From contig OY754465.1 in NCBI GenBank assembly GCA_963575645.1, forward strand, positions 55,079,901 through 55,143,900: DNA of 64,000 nucleotides, written 5' to 3'. Origin of the DNA: Xanthostigma xanthostigma (Eukaryota; Arthropoda; Insecta; Raphidioptera; Raphidiidae). This document shows, one piece after another, positions 44,928 through 56,031 of the stretch. The translations under genes were made by a program, and so were the position numbers. Every line of letters starts with the position of its first letter. The first letter of the stretch is position 1. The notes under the pieces were generated by a model. It had not been told where the DNA came from. It worked only from the letters and a program-made list of their open reading frames with translations, and did no database searches.

Positions 44928-45559
44928 TTAAATATGCAATTGACACTTAACCATTTCTTAGACTAGAACCGAGATATTGTAAGTTTGTTTTACCACATAA
45001 CCATTGCCACAACAATTACTACATTGGATTTTTATTAAACCTGTACATTTAAAGACCTAGCTTAATAAAAATACTTGTAAATAGTAGATAATTATAAAGT
45101 TGTAAATGCAGTGTCATTCATTACATTATTTATTGTAAGCGGTTTACATACAATGTTTAGCAGGGTAGTGAACCCATGCTAGTGCACGCCATCGTATGTA
45201 CGTCAAATAATGGAATTTACTATAATTGGATTTGTATTTTGAAAAAAAAGTACGTTCAATTATAATTGCTTCCACAGTAAACTAGCGACGTCGAAACATA
45301 TCAGATAATTTAAATTGGTTCGTACTTCTGTATCTTGTTTTTTAAACAAGCCAAGTCGCCAATGATATATGTGATCCTCTTTTTGAATAGACACTCTCTA
45401 AAGTCTGCACTGTTTTACAGTTACAATGACGCATATTCTAAAAGACTCGATGCTGTCATTTTACTTATATTTCTTAAAAATTAACTGTCATTTGTAGAAA
45501 GTAACGACTTAGAAGTTGGACCCGCAATCAGCTTGAATGGAGCTTGAATCCAGGAAACT
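44928..45559. other. No gene recognised
   Basis: AT-rich. It may include decayed upstream parts of the retrotransposon that follows, but nothing is alignable by eye. Confidence 0.4.
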
Positions 45560-45885
45560 CATGGGAAAAATATTATTGTGGGCTCTTCAAATAGGCTTAC
45601 AGAGGACTTGATCAAATTCAGTAGACCAAAACTCAGGAAAATGGTTGGGCTCTTAACCTGTCATGCACCCCTGAGGAAACATCTATAGACGATGGGGATA
45701 CGTCAGGAATCGACATAGTGTAGATTTTGCGAAATGGAGGGCGAATGTTCGAATTCGTGGCTTTATCCTACACACAGGAGGTCTTTGGATAGATTGATGA
45801 GAACGGAGTAACTCCGCAAAACAATCTAGTCACCAATCTTCTGGAGTTCATGAGAAGATACATACTATTGAAAGGCTAGATCCAG
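45560..45885 (+). pseudogene. Non-LTR retrotransposon ORF2 C-terminus, decayed
   Basis: One plus frame reads SRPKLRKMVGLLTCHAPLRK, HL, stop, TMGIRQEST, stop, CRFCEMEGE, then after a frame-disturbed stretch GVTPQNNLVTNLLEFMRRY and a stop. The GLLTGH...LRKHL...MG...CRFC pattern, followed by LLEFIRR, marks the C-terminal region after RNase H in insect non-LTR elements whose ORF2 ends with a CCHC-like cysteine block. Two in-frame stops and a lost part of the zinc motif show it is long dead. RT and RNase H domains are absent. Confidence 0.75.
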
Positions 45886-46583
45886 GATAAAAAAAATTCT
45901 CATAAGATGACGTGCATTAACGGGTTATTAGCCACAACAATAATAATTCATTTAGTCATTCATTCAATGACTGGTGAGGTTCCAGATCTTCAATACCTTC
46001 ATCAGAGAAGGCAGAAATACCATTATAGGTACAAAGTTTCAGATTTTATCAAATACCTTAGAAAATAAGTTCATTGGCTCCTAGAATTTTCAATTTAGAA
46101 TAGTCCTCGTGTATTTTCAACCTGCTCATGTATTTAGTTTTTCCTTCACACTAACTTCGTGTAAGTCAGAAAAAAACCTTTATTAATTAGAGGTATAGCT
46201 CGGTTGTCAACCGTAATCATCCATTGGTTGAACAGAGTAGGAAGAAACACTTCACGTGAGAAGTAGGATCTAAAAACCGGGTAATCAGCTGAACTGATTG
46301 TACCTATTATTAAAATATAATCAATTGGTACTTAGCCCCAAACAAGTCTGGTTGTACGTAACCGTATTTTTCTATCATGGAACAAAACTGACGCTATATA
46401 ATCCATATGCGTTTTTTTGAAATTAGGTACTTTTAATTTTATGGGGAATGTGGTACAGAAATACAATACAGATTCTAGAGTCAGTGTTTTATGGCTAGTT
46501 TACGATATACATATGCATGGTTTTAATTGCGCCATATAAAATCTATATAATTATTCCCTCAGTAATAACTAAAACCACATATA
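45886..46583. other. No gene recognised
   Basis: The first ~90 bp are probably the 3' UTR of the retrotransposon remnant, including an ACAACAATAATAATTC stretch. Nothing else is identifiable. Confidence 0.4.
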
Positions 46584-46740
46584 GGTCAGCAATGACTACG
46601 ATGACTCGATTAATGACGTTGATAACGATGAATCAGTCGCAAACGATGTAATGGACAGACGGTTCATTAACCCTGATTTAGATTATTTTCAGTCTGTGTC
46701 CAGCCGGCACGATTACAAGGAGACACAAAGAAAATATTAG
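46584..46740 (+). CDS. Possible acidic exon, unrecognised
   Basis: A frame of 51 codons opens after an AG at 46584 and ends with a TAG at 46738. It encodes an aspartate/asparagine-rich start (SNDYDDSINDVDNDESVAND) then a mixed segment (VMDRRFINPDLDYFQSVS). The composition differs from the phenylalanine/lysine-rich chance frames nearby, and ATATAG could be a 3' splice site. There is no family match, no upstream exon and no start codon in frame. Chance is a real alternative. Confidence 0.2.
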
Positions 46741-47499
46741 ATGAGTGCATCACGTCAATTTTATTAATTCAAGTCTCAGATAAATTGCCAAAAGACCCCG
46801 CATCAAATACATGGGAAAATGGCTTTCGGTGAAATTCTTTCCAACTGGGGGGAATGAATCAGTCATTTGATGCTGTAAAAAGATGTTACACAAATTTTTA
46901 CGCTGCCTAAAATACGAGTACCTACCCAAAAATGTTTGGTAGCTCCTGGACTAATAGTACAATGAATGACTGCTGAAATCCGTGTCAACGGCACTTTTAT
47001 GGTTTCTGTATTCTAAAAAATTCACTAATTCATTAAATCAGAATTACTAGGAAGATGTACGCTCTTTGAAGATTATAAAATGTTGATTGGAAATTGCTGT
47101 TTGATTTCGCAAATGCGTGTATAATTTGTGAATCGAATTTTCAATAGTGAATAATATTATTTCATTTACATTTTAAATCTATTAATTTGTTGTTAAAAAA
47201 TTTCTTTAAATGGATATCGCTAACCTGTTTGATTAACTGTATTCAAGTCATAACAAACCACCACCACGAACAAACTTTACTGAATTTTTTTTAATAAACT
47301 TTTGACCGAACCGAAGCACTGTTTGTAGTTCCAAATTTTGGGGAATTAAAACTTCACGCGAGATCGAAACTTCCTCAGTCTCGTCTCGATAATAGCTTGA
47401 GTCTTTCTCGACGAGACCACACCTATCCACTAAGCGAAATAACACTCACTGACTCATCACAAGATTTTCCAAACTATACGCCCGATTAACTTGAAATTT
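46741..47499. other. No gene recognised
   Basis: At 46785-46850 AAAGACCCCGCATC and ATACATGGGAA resemble one arm of the 43400-43793 inverted repeat. Otherwise nothing. Confidence 0.4.
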
Positions 47500-47744
47500 G
47501 GTATAGTTACTCCTTTCTCGACGTAGAACGGATTTTAAGCTATGGGTGTGAGTTGTTACGTGGGTGGGCGTGGATGGTTGCGTAGGTGGGAAGGTCAATA
47601 TAATATTTCCAGAGAAAAAGAGGGAGAAGAAGACACACCGAGAGAGAGAGAGAAAGAGAGAGCAGAGAGAGATCCGTTTTGGATAGGATTAGCATAAAAT
47701 CCGTTCTTCGTGGGTGTCTACGTCGAGAAAGGAGTAACTATACC
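47500..47744. repeat. Imperfect inverted repeat around a (GA)-rich tract
   Basis: GGTATAGTTACTCCTTTCTC then GACGTAG and ACGGATTTTA at the left are mirrored at 47690-47744, where the right arm has a ~12-nt extra piece. The spacer holds GGGTGGGCGTGGATGG-type and (GA)n sequence (47640-47673). The following CACGGGTAACGACTAGT looks like another Helitron-like end. Confidence 0.7.
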
Positions 47745-49320
47745 AAAAAATCCGAACGCATCCGTGTTTCGTCTCAATCGCATGCAAAGCCACGGGTAAC
47801 GACTAGTCTAATATAGATACCCTTCTCGTTATAGAGTATCGCTAATACTTTTGAAATAAAAATTCCCATTGTATTGGGAAGTTAAAAATATTTTTTTATG
47901 GGCAGAGGCGTGTTAATTATTTGATCTACATATAAATCATATTTTTTGTGCCAAAAGCGTGGACTTTGTTTCAGATATAATATAATGCAATAATTTGCGT
48001 TAAAATTTAACTTTTTGCTGAAATAACGTTTTTTCGGAAATAGAAGACGTCTACCAACATTACAGAACTGGATTTCAAAATCTGCCAATTGTTTTCTCTA
48101 TTTCACTCTGTACCCACTGTTCGAAGACGATCGATCTCAGGCACCCTGTATATAAAAAAATAAAAACAAAATGCATAAACAAGCACATGTTGTGTCCATA
48201 TTTTGGAAACCTAATCGGTGAATTGTGTAAACTGATACATCAACACACAGTCGTGAACCCTTAGAAAACAAATTGACAATAGTGCAGATTAGGTATCAGT
48301 ATAATTTGCACAAATGAGTAATGACGCTAATGACTCATGCGTTTGTTTACATGCATTTTATGTCTGTGATTTAATTAGCAATCGGTTCATATTATCTATG
48401 ACACATAAACCACGTTTTATATTTTTCTTAATAATAGATTTTAAAAGAAACCCTACGTTGTTAGTTTCTTAAAGATTAAATGATTAAATAAAAAATATTA
48501 TATGGCCCATGGGGGGGTAAATAAGTAAGAATTGAATTATATGTATTTATTGAAATTCTTTTATTTCTTTTATTATTTTCTTCTTTATTTTAGTATTTTC
48601 ACGTATTGTCATCTAATTCTGAGTTATGTTAAAAATTTTAAGTCTCTATGTCATCAAGAAATTAGTTTAAAATCAATTACAAAGTTCCGCCCGACATACA
48701 CGAAAAGCAAGTTGATATAAGAATGTGGTAATAAAAAAGAACGTATTTTTTGTAATGTCGCGCAATCGGTTTAAAGCGAGGGCGATTGTATCTTCCTTGG
48801 AAGCAATAAACAAACGCGTAACAATAACCCAATTTTGTTTCTCAAACCTAACAACTCTTTTCCGAAAGAGTGTTTTAAAATATTATAATTACTGTCTTCC
48901 TACTGACATGTATTACTTATGGGGTCCCCCTGGATGGACCAGGTATAAAAGAGTTTACTTCAAGAAATATATTTTCGGTAGTGAGGTCTGCGGCAAGACA
49001 ACGTCTGCCTACCGCGTTTTTTGAAAAATCACATCGTGACCTTCTACCCTATATAATTTCGTCAGTAAACAAGACAAAGTTAAACAAACAATAACAAATA
49101 CTTAAAACATGCACCGAATTCATCGCCGGCGGATTACGCTACACTTTCTCTGGACGCGGTGTTTATTTAAGTACGTCAGCATCGGTGAGATGTCTCGCAG
49201 ATGTTCCGCTGGGAAGCTTGAAAGTGACGGAAGCCCTCGCATACTTCAAATAGTTTATTTGTTAATAAGCACACACTTCGAGCAGAGAATTAATCAGGAG
49301 ATGCGTCGTCTTTGACTAAA
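47745..49320. other. 1.6 kb without recognised gene
   Basis: CACCCTGTATATAA at 48142-48155 has the form of a Tc1/mariner-type terminus without a partner. Frames at 48532-48720, 48725-49024 and 49109-49315 show no domain. Confidence 0.4.
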
Positions 49321-49739
49321 GTCCGCTGCACACGAGGCTAGAAACGCTGCTAGGAGTTCTGCTAGCCGGTAGGCTGGGTACGAAGCTGGAAATGGCGTCG
49401 CTGCGGGCTGCCTTGCTAGCTCAGGAGATATGTTTTAAAATTAGAACAGGGGCTATTTTCCCTGCTAGATTTGTTGCTAGGTATGAGCAAGAACCAATCA
49501 GGAAGCAGAATCTTCAATTAGGCACTTGAACAAACGCCCAACATGGCGTCATTCTGCCAGACAACAGACACGTTTTGCTCGTGTTTATATTCGAACCAAG
49601 ATCTATCCGCAAAACACGCTTGAAAAATAGTCTCGTGTGAAGCGAGCACTTAACAGCAATTAAGAAAAGCAGCGCTAGAAAACTAGTAGGCAAATCTAGC
49701 AAGGAATCTAGCAGCGTTTCAAGCCTCGTGTGAGCGGCC
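49321..49739 (-). mobile_element. TTAA-type MITE family Z, copy 4 (intact layout)
   Basis: GTCCGCTGCACACGAGGCTA then AACGCTGCTAG at the left pairs with CTAGCAGCGTTTCAAGCC then CGTGTGAGCGGCC at the right. The flanks TAAA and TTGA look like decayed TTAA. At 49660-49680 the undisturbed sequence GCAATTAAGAAAAGCAGCGC shows the empty site for the insertion at 61150. 419 bp. Confidence 0.85.
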
Positions 49740-49745
49740 TTGAGG

Positions 49746-50406
49746 CAGGGGTGGTCGTAGCACAAGCTCGTTTAAGCATGTGGAACGGCTCTCGCAGAGT
49801 TATGACCAGAAATCGTCTTATAGCCATAGTCACCGAACGTACGTAGTTATTTATTCGGTTCATTTGTTCTTCAGGTAGCTATTCCTCCGAATAAATAGCG
49901 TTAATTAAAATTCACCAAATATAATTATGTTTACCACAGGTATAAATCTATTCTGTCTTACTTCGAGGATATAAACTGATAATGGCCGCCACATAGATCA
50001 TAATGCCTACAAACGTAGAGTATTATATCTACAGTTTGCTCTTGTGAATTTATGTGTTGTTTAGTAACCTTTTGTGAAGTTTATAGTTGTAAAACATTAA
50101 AGTTAGTGGAAGTTTGTAATTGGGTTAGGATAAAACATTAACATTTTGTCAACCTTTTTTTGACATTAACACTAATGCCATCGGTCGGATATTTGGGTTA
50201 ACGTCAAAATATTCAACTAAAAGACCAGGAAGTGTAGTGCAGGGTATATTTATTATTTAACTAATTTTTTTACCTGTTATTTTGCTTGAAGAATTGAAAG
50301 TAAATTTTATTCTAACGAATAAATTTGTTCCTAGATTAGTAAGTTCTATTTTTACAAGTGTTCGGTGAATATAGACATTAACAAAAGTTAATGTCAATCA
50401 CCCCTG
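49746..50406 (+). mobile_element. hAT-like element, uninterrupted copy of 11187-12290
   Basis: CAGGGGTGGTCG at the left and ATCACCCCTG at the right are short inverted ends of hAT type. The flanking octamers do not match, so the duplication is decayed or the ends are misplaced. The interior matches the first copy over about 540 bp, and no reading frame is conserved. It lies directly after family Z copy 4. Confidence 0.65.
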
Positions 50407-50711
50407 ATTTGTATCTTTTTTTTATCCATTAGCTCCGGATGGAGGGTAATGCTTTCTATTCAACTGAGCAAATAACTCCGAAGTTCGAATCGAACAGTCA
50501 AGATTGCATTTAAGTTGTTTTTTTTTTTTCAAAAGTATATCGAGAGGTCATAATCAATAAAAAATAGGTTTCGTAACAGTTAAAATTGCAAATAAATTCC
50601 ATTAGTATTAAAAGCGATAAAACGAACATTCTAGTGTTTTTATTGTATCTTTATAACGTTGTTTCGTACACCTAAAGTAACAAAAATATTCTACTTTATT
50701 CAGATTTATCT
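50407..50711. other. No gene recognised
   Basis: A T12 run at 50518-50529; nothing else. Confidence 0.4.
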
Positions 50712-51152
50712 CGCTTGCACAAACGAGGCTGGTGTATTGCTGCTAGATTTGGCTGTTATATTTCAAGCGTGCTGTGGAGCTGGGTTTCACTTCACACAAT
50801 GCGCCTTTTGAAGCTGGCTTTGTAGATTGGTTTAGTGCTGCGCAGTGACACTTCGAATGTTAAAAAAAGTGAACGTTTATTGTCTCTGAACAGAACACAC
50901 GCTATGACGCTATGTTCGTGGGCGTTTGTTCATGTCGTCCACGTGACTAGATATACTGTTACCTGATTGGTTCTTGCTCAGAACAAGTAGAGGAGCTAGC
51001 AAGAAAAATAGCCCCGGTTTTGATTTTGAAATCCAGCTTGTAATCACGTAAGCGAGCCTGCAGTGACGTCATGTGCATCCTAGCAGACAGCGTGGCAGCA
51101 AGCGTAGGTTCCAACAACGATTCCAGCGGCAAATCCAGGGTCGTGTGAACAG
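50712..51152 (+). mobile_element. TTAA-type MITE family Z, copy 5
   Basis: It starts CTTGCACAAACGAGGCTGG and ends TCCAGGGTCGTGTGAACAG. The body contains GTTAAAAAAAGTGAACG, TTGTCTCTGAACAGAACAC, TGATTGGTTCTTGCTCAG and a TGACGTCA site. It is the closest relative of copy 1 and defines what was there before that copy was interrupted. Confidence 0.75.
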
Positions 51153-51663
51153 TTTCTAATTTTTCACTGAGGTAGCCAAATTAAAGACTTTGTAAGTTTC
51201 CTAAACACGATCGAGACACAAAGTTTTGAGACCGCAGAGCAAGCGGCACGTTTTTATTAACATCGCATGCAATTTAGTACGAACAAGTTGATAATTAAAT
51301 TATCTGATTTTCTCGGCATTCGCCACACCACATCGTAAACGGGGACCTGACCGTTTTCAATTATCGTATACTCATACCCTGTACAACAAACAAAAAAATA
51401 CAATTTATCATTTTGCTTTAAATACTGTTATATTATCGCAGACGACCTGACAATATACTCATTCTCGAATTTTTATCAAAATACTTTCAAGATTTCAATT
51501 TGGAAAACCGTCATGGCTGTTTAAACAATATTTGGTAATTGTTTCATATAAGGTAACTATGAGTTACTTCGGTTTAACGATATCAGATATGTTCCAAGCA
51601 CCGCCGGAGAACGGTAATAGAACCGTCTTCGTCTTCCGCAGTAACTAAAACGAAACTGCTGTT
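51153..51663. other. No gene recognised
   Basis: Nothing identifiable. Confidence 0.4.
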
Positions 51664-51678
51664 TATATCGATTTTTGA

Positions 51679-52077
51679 TCCGATCGGTGTAGCGTAGTGG
51701 TGAGAGCACTAGACTCTCATTCGGTACATGCCGTGTTCGAATCCCGGCTAGAACTTTTTCCTACTGCCTCTCGCCGGGAAACGATGACTCCTGTACCGGC
51801 CATCTTATTGAAGTTTTCTATATGGTTTCCCTCAATAATTCCAGATAAATATCGAGATGGTTCCTTACTCAAGGTCATGGCCGATTACCTGTCAAAATTT
51901 GCCTACCTTATCCTAATGTTTTAAAAATTCCTTCATTTGCCCATTGTTATTAATTAAGTGAAAGTTTAAAAATTGTAGAAAATAACGGGAAGTGTGATGA
52001 ATGGAAAATAGTATTAGTTCGAATGGCGTCTGTTATGACATAAAGTCGGGAAACGGACGTTAAACGCATTATTATTA
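51679..52077 (+). mobile_element. tRNA-derived SINE with 15-bp target duplication
   Basis: TATATCGATTTTTGA is repeated exactly at 51664-51678 and 52078-52092, marking a complete retroposed unit of 399 bp. The head folds like a tRNA: A box TGTAGCGTAGTGGTGAGAGC, a CTAGACTCTCATTCGG anticodon arm with CTC in the loop, and B box GTTCGAATCCC. A unique body follows, and the 3' end is (ATT)n. It is transcribed by PolIII in principle and mobilised by a partner LINE. The 75-codon frame inside is not a gene. Confidence 0.92.
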
Positions 52078-52092
52078 TATATCGATTTTTGA

Positions 52093-53017
52093 GCCAGTTG
52101 CGCAGTAACAAGACTGTGACGGTTCTGTTCTCTGCTGCTTGAAAAAAAAATTATCTCGAAGTGTAACCGGAGCCTATAGAAACTCGTCCCCGGGATATTT
52201 TTATTTAATACGACCTCCGTTCGGTCAACGTCCACGCGTGTGTTCGATGTCCTTCATTACCGGAGGGTTGGATTATTGTGACACGATCCAGCACAAGTTG
52301 AGGGCACTCGACTCGGACGAAAAACACAAGCACCGCCGCCCCTTCGTCGTCCGGACGGATTAACGACACGAAAGGGGTTCGATATTTTGTAGGCGATACG
52401 ATAGACACGTGACTATACTCCAAACAATGACCACCCAATTGTTATCTCAACAATAAACGAACCGTTATAAGCCTATTATGCAATAAGTGCACTTGATCCG
52501 AGTTTGAATATAACAAACGAGCATCAAGAGAAAGTGTTCAAAACTTACTGCGATACTTATTAAAGCAAATTTGAAAGGAATAGGTTAATGCTGGACTGCA
52601 CAAAACTCTGTCAAAAAATTTGATTTAACGATCACTTTATCCATACATATAAGTTTTCATAAATACAGGAGTAATCTAATGCCGTATATAAACATGCTGT
52701 CATGTACATTAGATTGTACTCACATAAAAACAAATGCTTGATCTATACCGGGTGATTTTTTTAACCTGACACATCCAAATATCTCGAGAAGTAAGCACTC
52801 TGGAGAAAAATATCTCGGATCAAAGTCAAATCATTCCATGGGGGAAAGACTTTGGTGCAAAAATTACCCCACCTCTGCGCTCCCCCTATGAGGGAAGGGG
52901 GAAACTTTGAAATGTTAAATGGGGAGCAATATTTTTTGTTTAGCCCGACTAAAAATACAAAAGTTTTATCCCAAACACTTTACAAGAAATTGTAAAATTG
53001 ACTTAGCAGATATTGTG
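52093..53017. other. No gene; possible element ends
   Basis: Overlapping frames on both strands at 52139-52438 have no known domain despite higher GC. ATACCGGGTGATTTTTTTAA at 52746 looks like a transposon terminus of the type scattered through insect genomes, but the other end was not found. Confidence 0.4.
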
Positions 53018-53070
53018 GTCGATTTGACCAATTTTTTGGTTAGTTTGACAAAAAAATTGGTCAAATCGAC
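53018..53070. repeat. Perfect 20-bp hairpin
   Basis: GTCGATTTGACCAATTTTTT and its exact complement are separated by 13 nt. It may be part of the element that begins near 52746. It is too short to judge as a small-RNA precursor. Confidence 0.85.
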
Positions 53071-53246
53071 AACAGCTGCTGAATCAATGTGAGTGCCCAA
53101 AAACAGGAAAATTTATCGAAATTACTAAAAAATTGAAAACATGGCAAAAATTTAGGTTGCAGGGCGATATTTGGATACTAGAATTATTTCGCTTAAAATT
53201 GTGTTTCACATCTGCTAGGTGTCTCACAACGGCTCACATTTTTAAG
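53071..53246. other. Unassigned spacer
   Basis: Part of a short plus frame (53133-53399) that runs into a SINE; no gene. Confidence 0.35.
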
Positions 53247-53260
53247 TTATGGTCAAAAAA

Positions 53261-53691
53261 CAACATAATAACAATAATTATAATGCGTTTAACGTTCGTT
53301 TCTCGACTTTGTCATAACAGACGCCATTTGTACCATTACTATTTTCCACCTATCACACTTCCCGTTACTTTCTACATTTTTTCAAGTCCAAGTAATTAGT
53401 AGCAATGTGCGAATGAAGGAATTTCAGGAAATTAGGATAAGGTACGCAAATTTTGAGCATAGGAGTTCGACAGGCAATCGCCATGGCCTTGAATAAGGAA
53501 CCATCTCGATATTTATTTGAAACTATTGAGGGAAATCATGGAAAACCTCAACAAGATGGCCGGCAAAGGAATTACCGTTTCTCGTCGAGAGGAAAAAATT
53601 CCAGCCACATCTGCCCCCGTCGGGATTCAAACGCAGTACCTACCTCCCGAATGCGAGTCTAGTGCTCTCACCACTACTCTACACCGCTCGG
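53261..53691 (-). mobile_element. tRNA-derived SINE, third copy
   Basis: Same family as 25478-25888 and 51679-52077, on the minus strand: CCGAGCGGTGTAGAGTAGTG head, GGCCATGGCGATTGCC body block, ATT-rich tail. The flanks TTATGGTCAAAAAA (53247-53260) and TTATTTGGTCAAAAAA (53692-53707) are a slightly altered target duplication. Confidence 0.88.
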
Positions 53692-53707
53692 TTATTTGGT
53701 CAAAAAA

Positions 53708-54119
53708 AAAAACGTGTGAATGAATTATGGCACACTTATTCGGCCATATGCTGTACAATATCAAAAGTATGAATTGCTTCGCAGTGCATGTCGAAGGGTA
53801 AAAATCACGTGTTGAAAATTGCGAAAATGCAGTTGCAATATCCTTTAGGCGTCTCTGCACGTACAGCACGTGACGTGCAGGGATTAGTTCATTTGTAGCA
53901 GCGACTGTTTCCCCCATGAATTATTGCGTGACTGTTAATCTTTTATCGAAAACTCACAGCGGACTTCCACACCCACTGATATTAGTACGTTTAATTTTGC
54001 AGTTCGAGTATTTCACTGAAAAATGATTAGGTGCAAAATTAACAACGATTTTTGAGAACTCCGATTAAGGCATCATCGTTGTGAGAATTATATCGAATGA
54101 TTTTACCATTTGAACCCAT
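53708..54119. other. No gene recognised
   Basis: Nothing identifiable. Confidence 0.4.
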
Positions 54120-54357
54120 AAGTGTGTTAGGTCAAAATTCACTTTTCAAAATTTTACAATATTTTTTCGTTTTGAGGTTCCCCGAATCCAAAAACATATT
54201 TTTGTTTGTCTCTTTGGCTGTGAACACGATGCAGGTCAAACGGATGAACGGATTCAAAACCAAATTTTGGGAGGATGTACCTACGCAAATATATAAAGAG
54301 TCCTATTGTTTTTGGGGAAAATCTGCCCATGCTCAAAAGAGATATATGCTGTAACGT
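54120..54357 (+). repeat. Dispersed repeat W, copy 2
   Basis: Matches 34955-35205 through GTCAAAATTCACTTTTC, TTTTTCGTTTTGAGGT, TTTGTTTGTCTCTTTGGCTG and AGAGATATATGCTGTAACG. The 85-codon frame over it is not conserved in copy 1. Confidence 0.65.
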
Positions 54358-55662
54358 CTTTTAAATAATAATGGTTCATAACGGTTTAGTATTCTATTTA
54401 ATTTTACAAGAAATTTTTTTTTTAATTTATAGTTTCGGAAATATTTTGAAAACAAAAAAAAACCGCCTGTACCTTTATTCTGTAGATCTATCAGAAATAA
54501 ACTAGTTAAGTATGCTTTGATTAATTTTTACATGACGTGGAACCATGGTAAGGAATAACAAATACCATATTGAATACTAGCCATTACCCGCGTCACTCAA
54601 ATGTCAATATTTTTGAAGTTGTAATGGTCCCGTCGCCCAATTAGGCTTTTGAAAAAAAAATAATTATCGAATTTTAAAACTTTATTATAAATAATATTGA
54701 TAATCGATGCGAAAACTTTCAAAAAACTTTTTTTAAATTAATTATAAGCAACTTAAAATTGATAAAATATTTTTAAAAATCACGTGACTACAAACGCACT
54801 AAAATTGTTTTTGACAGTTGTGACGTCATAATGTTAAAATGAATATACGCAGTATACTATCAATGGCTTCTACATGTATTATTATAATAATATAAATTAC
54901 CATTATGACGTCACATTATGTTCGGGAAATGTCGGCGCGTTCTCTGAACTGGGTACAAAAATTTATTTTTAATTTGATATAACTTTTGAATTATAACGAA
55001 AATAAAAAAAAGAAAAATAGTTTTGTTATAAAACTTATATACGATCTTTTCATTTATGACAAAAAAAAATTTTATTCAAAAGCCCAATTGTTGGATTTTT
55101 TTTATCAATATCGATTGAATTTGTACTTGCACAGACTTTTGCACTTTCGATCCGACGTCTACTGCAGTCGATTGGTTTTCTTGTTAACATAAACTTTCAT
55201 CGTTTTCCATTCCGACAAGTCTGCACGTAATTCATCTATATGCAAAATAAGTGTTATCTAACGCCCACGCTACCTATGCAGATTATAGTTGCGGTTGAAA
55301 TTACCGATTAACGAAATTGTTTTTGAAATTACTGCAGACACAATTTCAGCCGTTTTCATGCAAACAGACAGAATGTCGACAAACCGGGTTTTTCTCTTTA
55401 TCTGACGAAAAATAAAATGTTATGGCGCAAGCAATCTCAACTAAAAGTATTTCATTTATTTAATCGGAGACATTGAAAATAAAAAAAATTGTACGTTGTA
55501 TCAATGAAAATACTCATACTGAAAAGTAAATAGCCAGAGGTTGTGAAATAATACATTTAACACTAGTGCTGTAACGTGACGCGTATGTTTTCTTGTTATA
55601 TATGTTCAGTCTTAACTTTTCGAGGGATTAACCGATTTAAAAAAATTTGACGCCATATTCTT
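54358..55662. other. No gene recognised
   Basis: At 54817-54918 a short inverted pair (TGTGACGTCATAATG and CATTATGACGTCACA) flanks ~60 bp and may be the ends of a tiny element. The 68-codon frame at 54986-55192 shows no domain. Confidence 0.4.
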
Positions 55663-55752
55663 CAAATAACACGAACCATTTAAAATGTCTGACACCTCGA
55701 ATATGTCGACATATTCGAGGTGTCAGACATTTCAAATGGTTCATGTTATTTG
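55663..55752. repeat. 90-bp near-perfect palindrome without a loop
   Basis: Centred on GTCGAC at 55705-55710, each arm carries ACACGAACCATTT (or its near copy) and TGTCTGACACCTCGAATAT. Only a few mismatches. It lies within 300 bp of the large foldback element. No target duplication was found. Confidence 0.85.
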
Positions 55753-56031
55753 TCAGAGAACATTATTTTAGCGTTTTGGTTAAAGTTTTTAAGCTATCCA
55801 ATTAAAAAAAAACAAAAAGTATCTATAAATTTTTACATGTCGTCAAAACGGCACGTTTCGGAAAATTTAGAGAGAAAACGCCCCAAAATCAAAAGGTCAT
55901 AGAGGAAATAGGTGTCAGACTAGGCCCAATGAAGCCATATATACAAAATTTGGGGAGAGTATTTGTCAGTAAAATTTTTGCCGACGGGCACTCTGACTAT
56001 TAGTATGAGGGACGATAGGCATTACATTATA

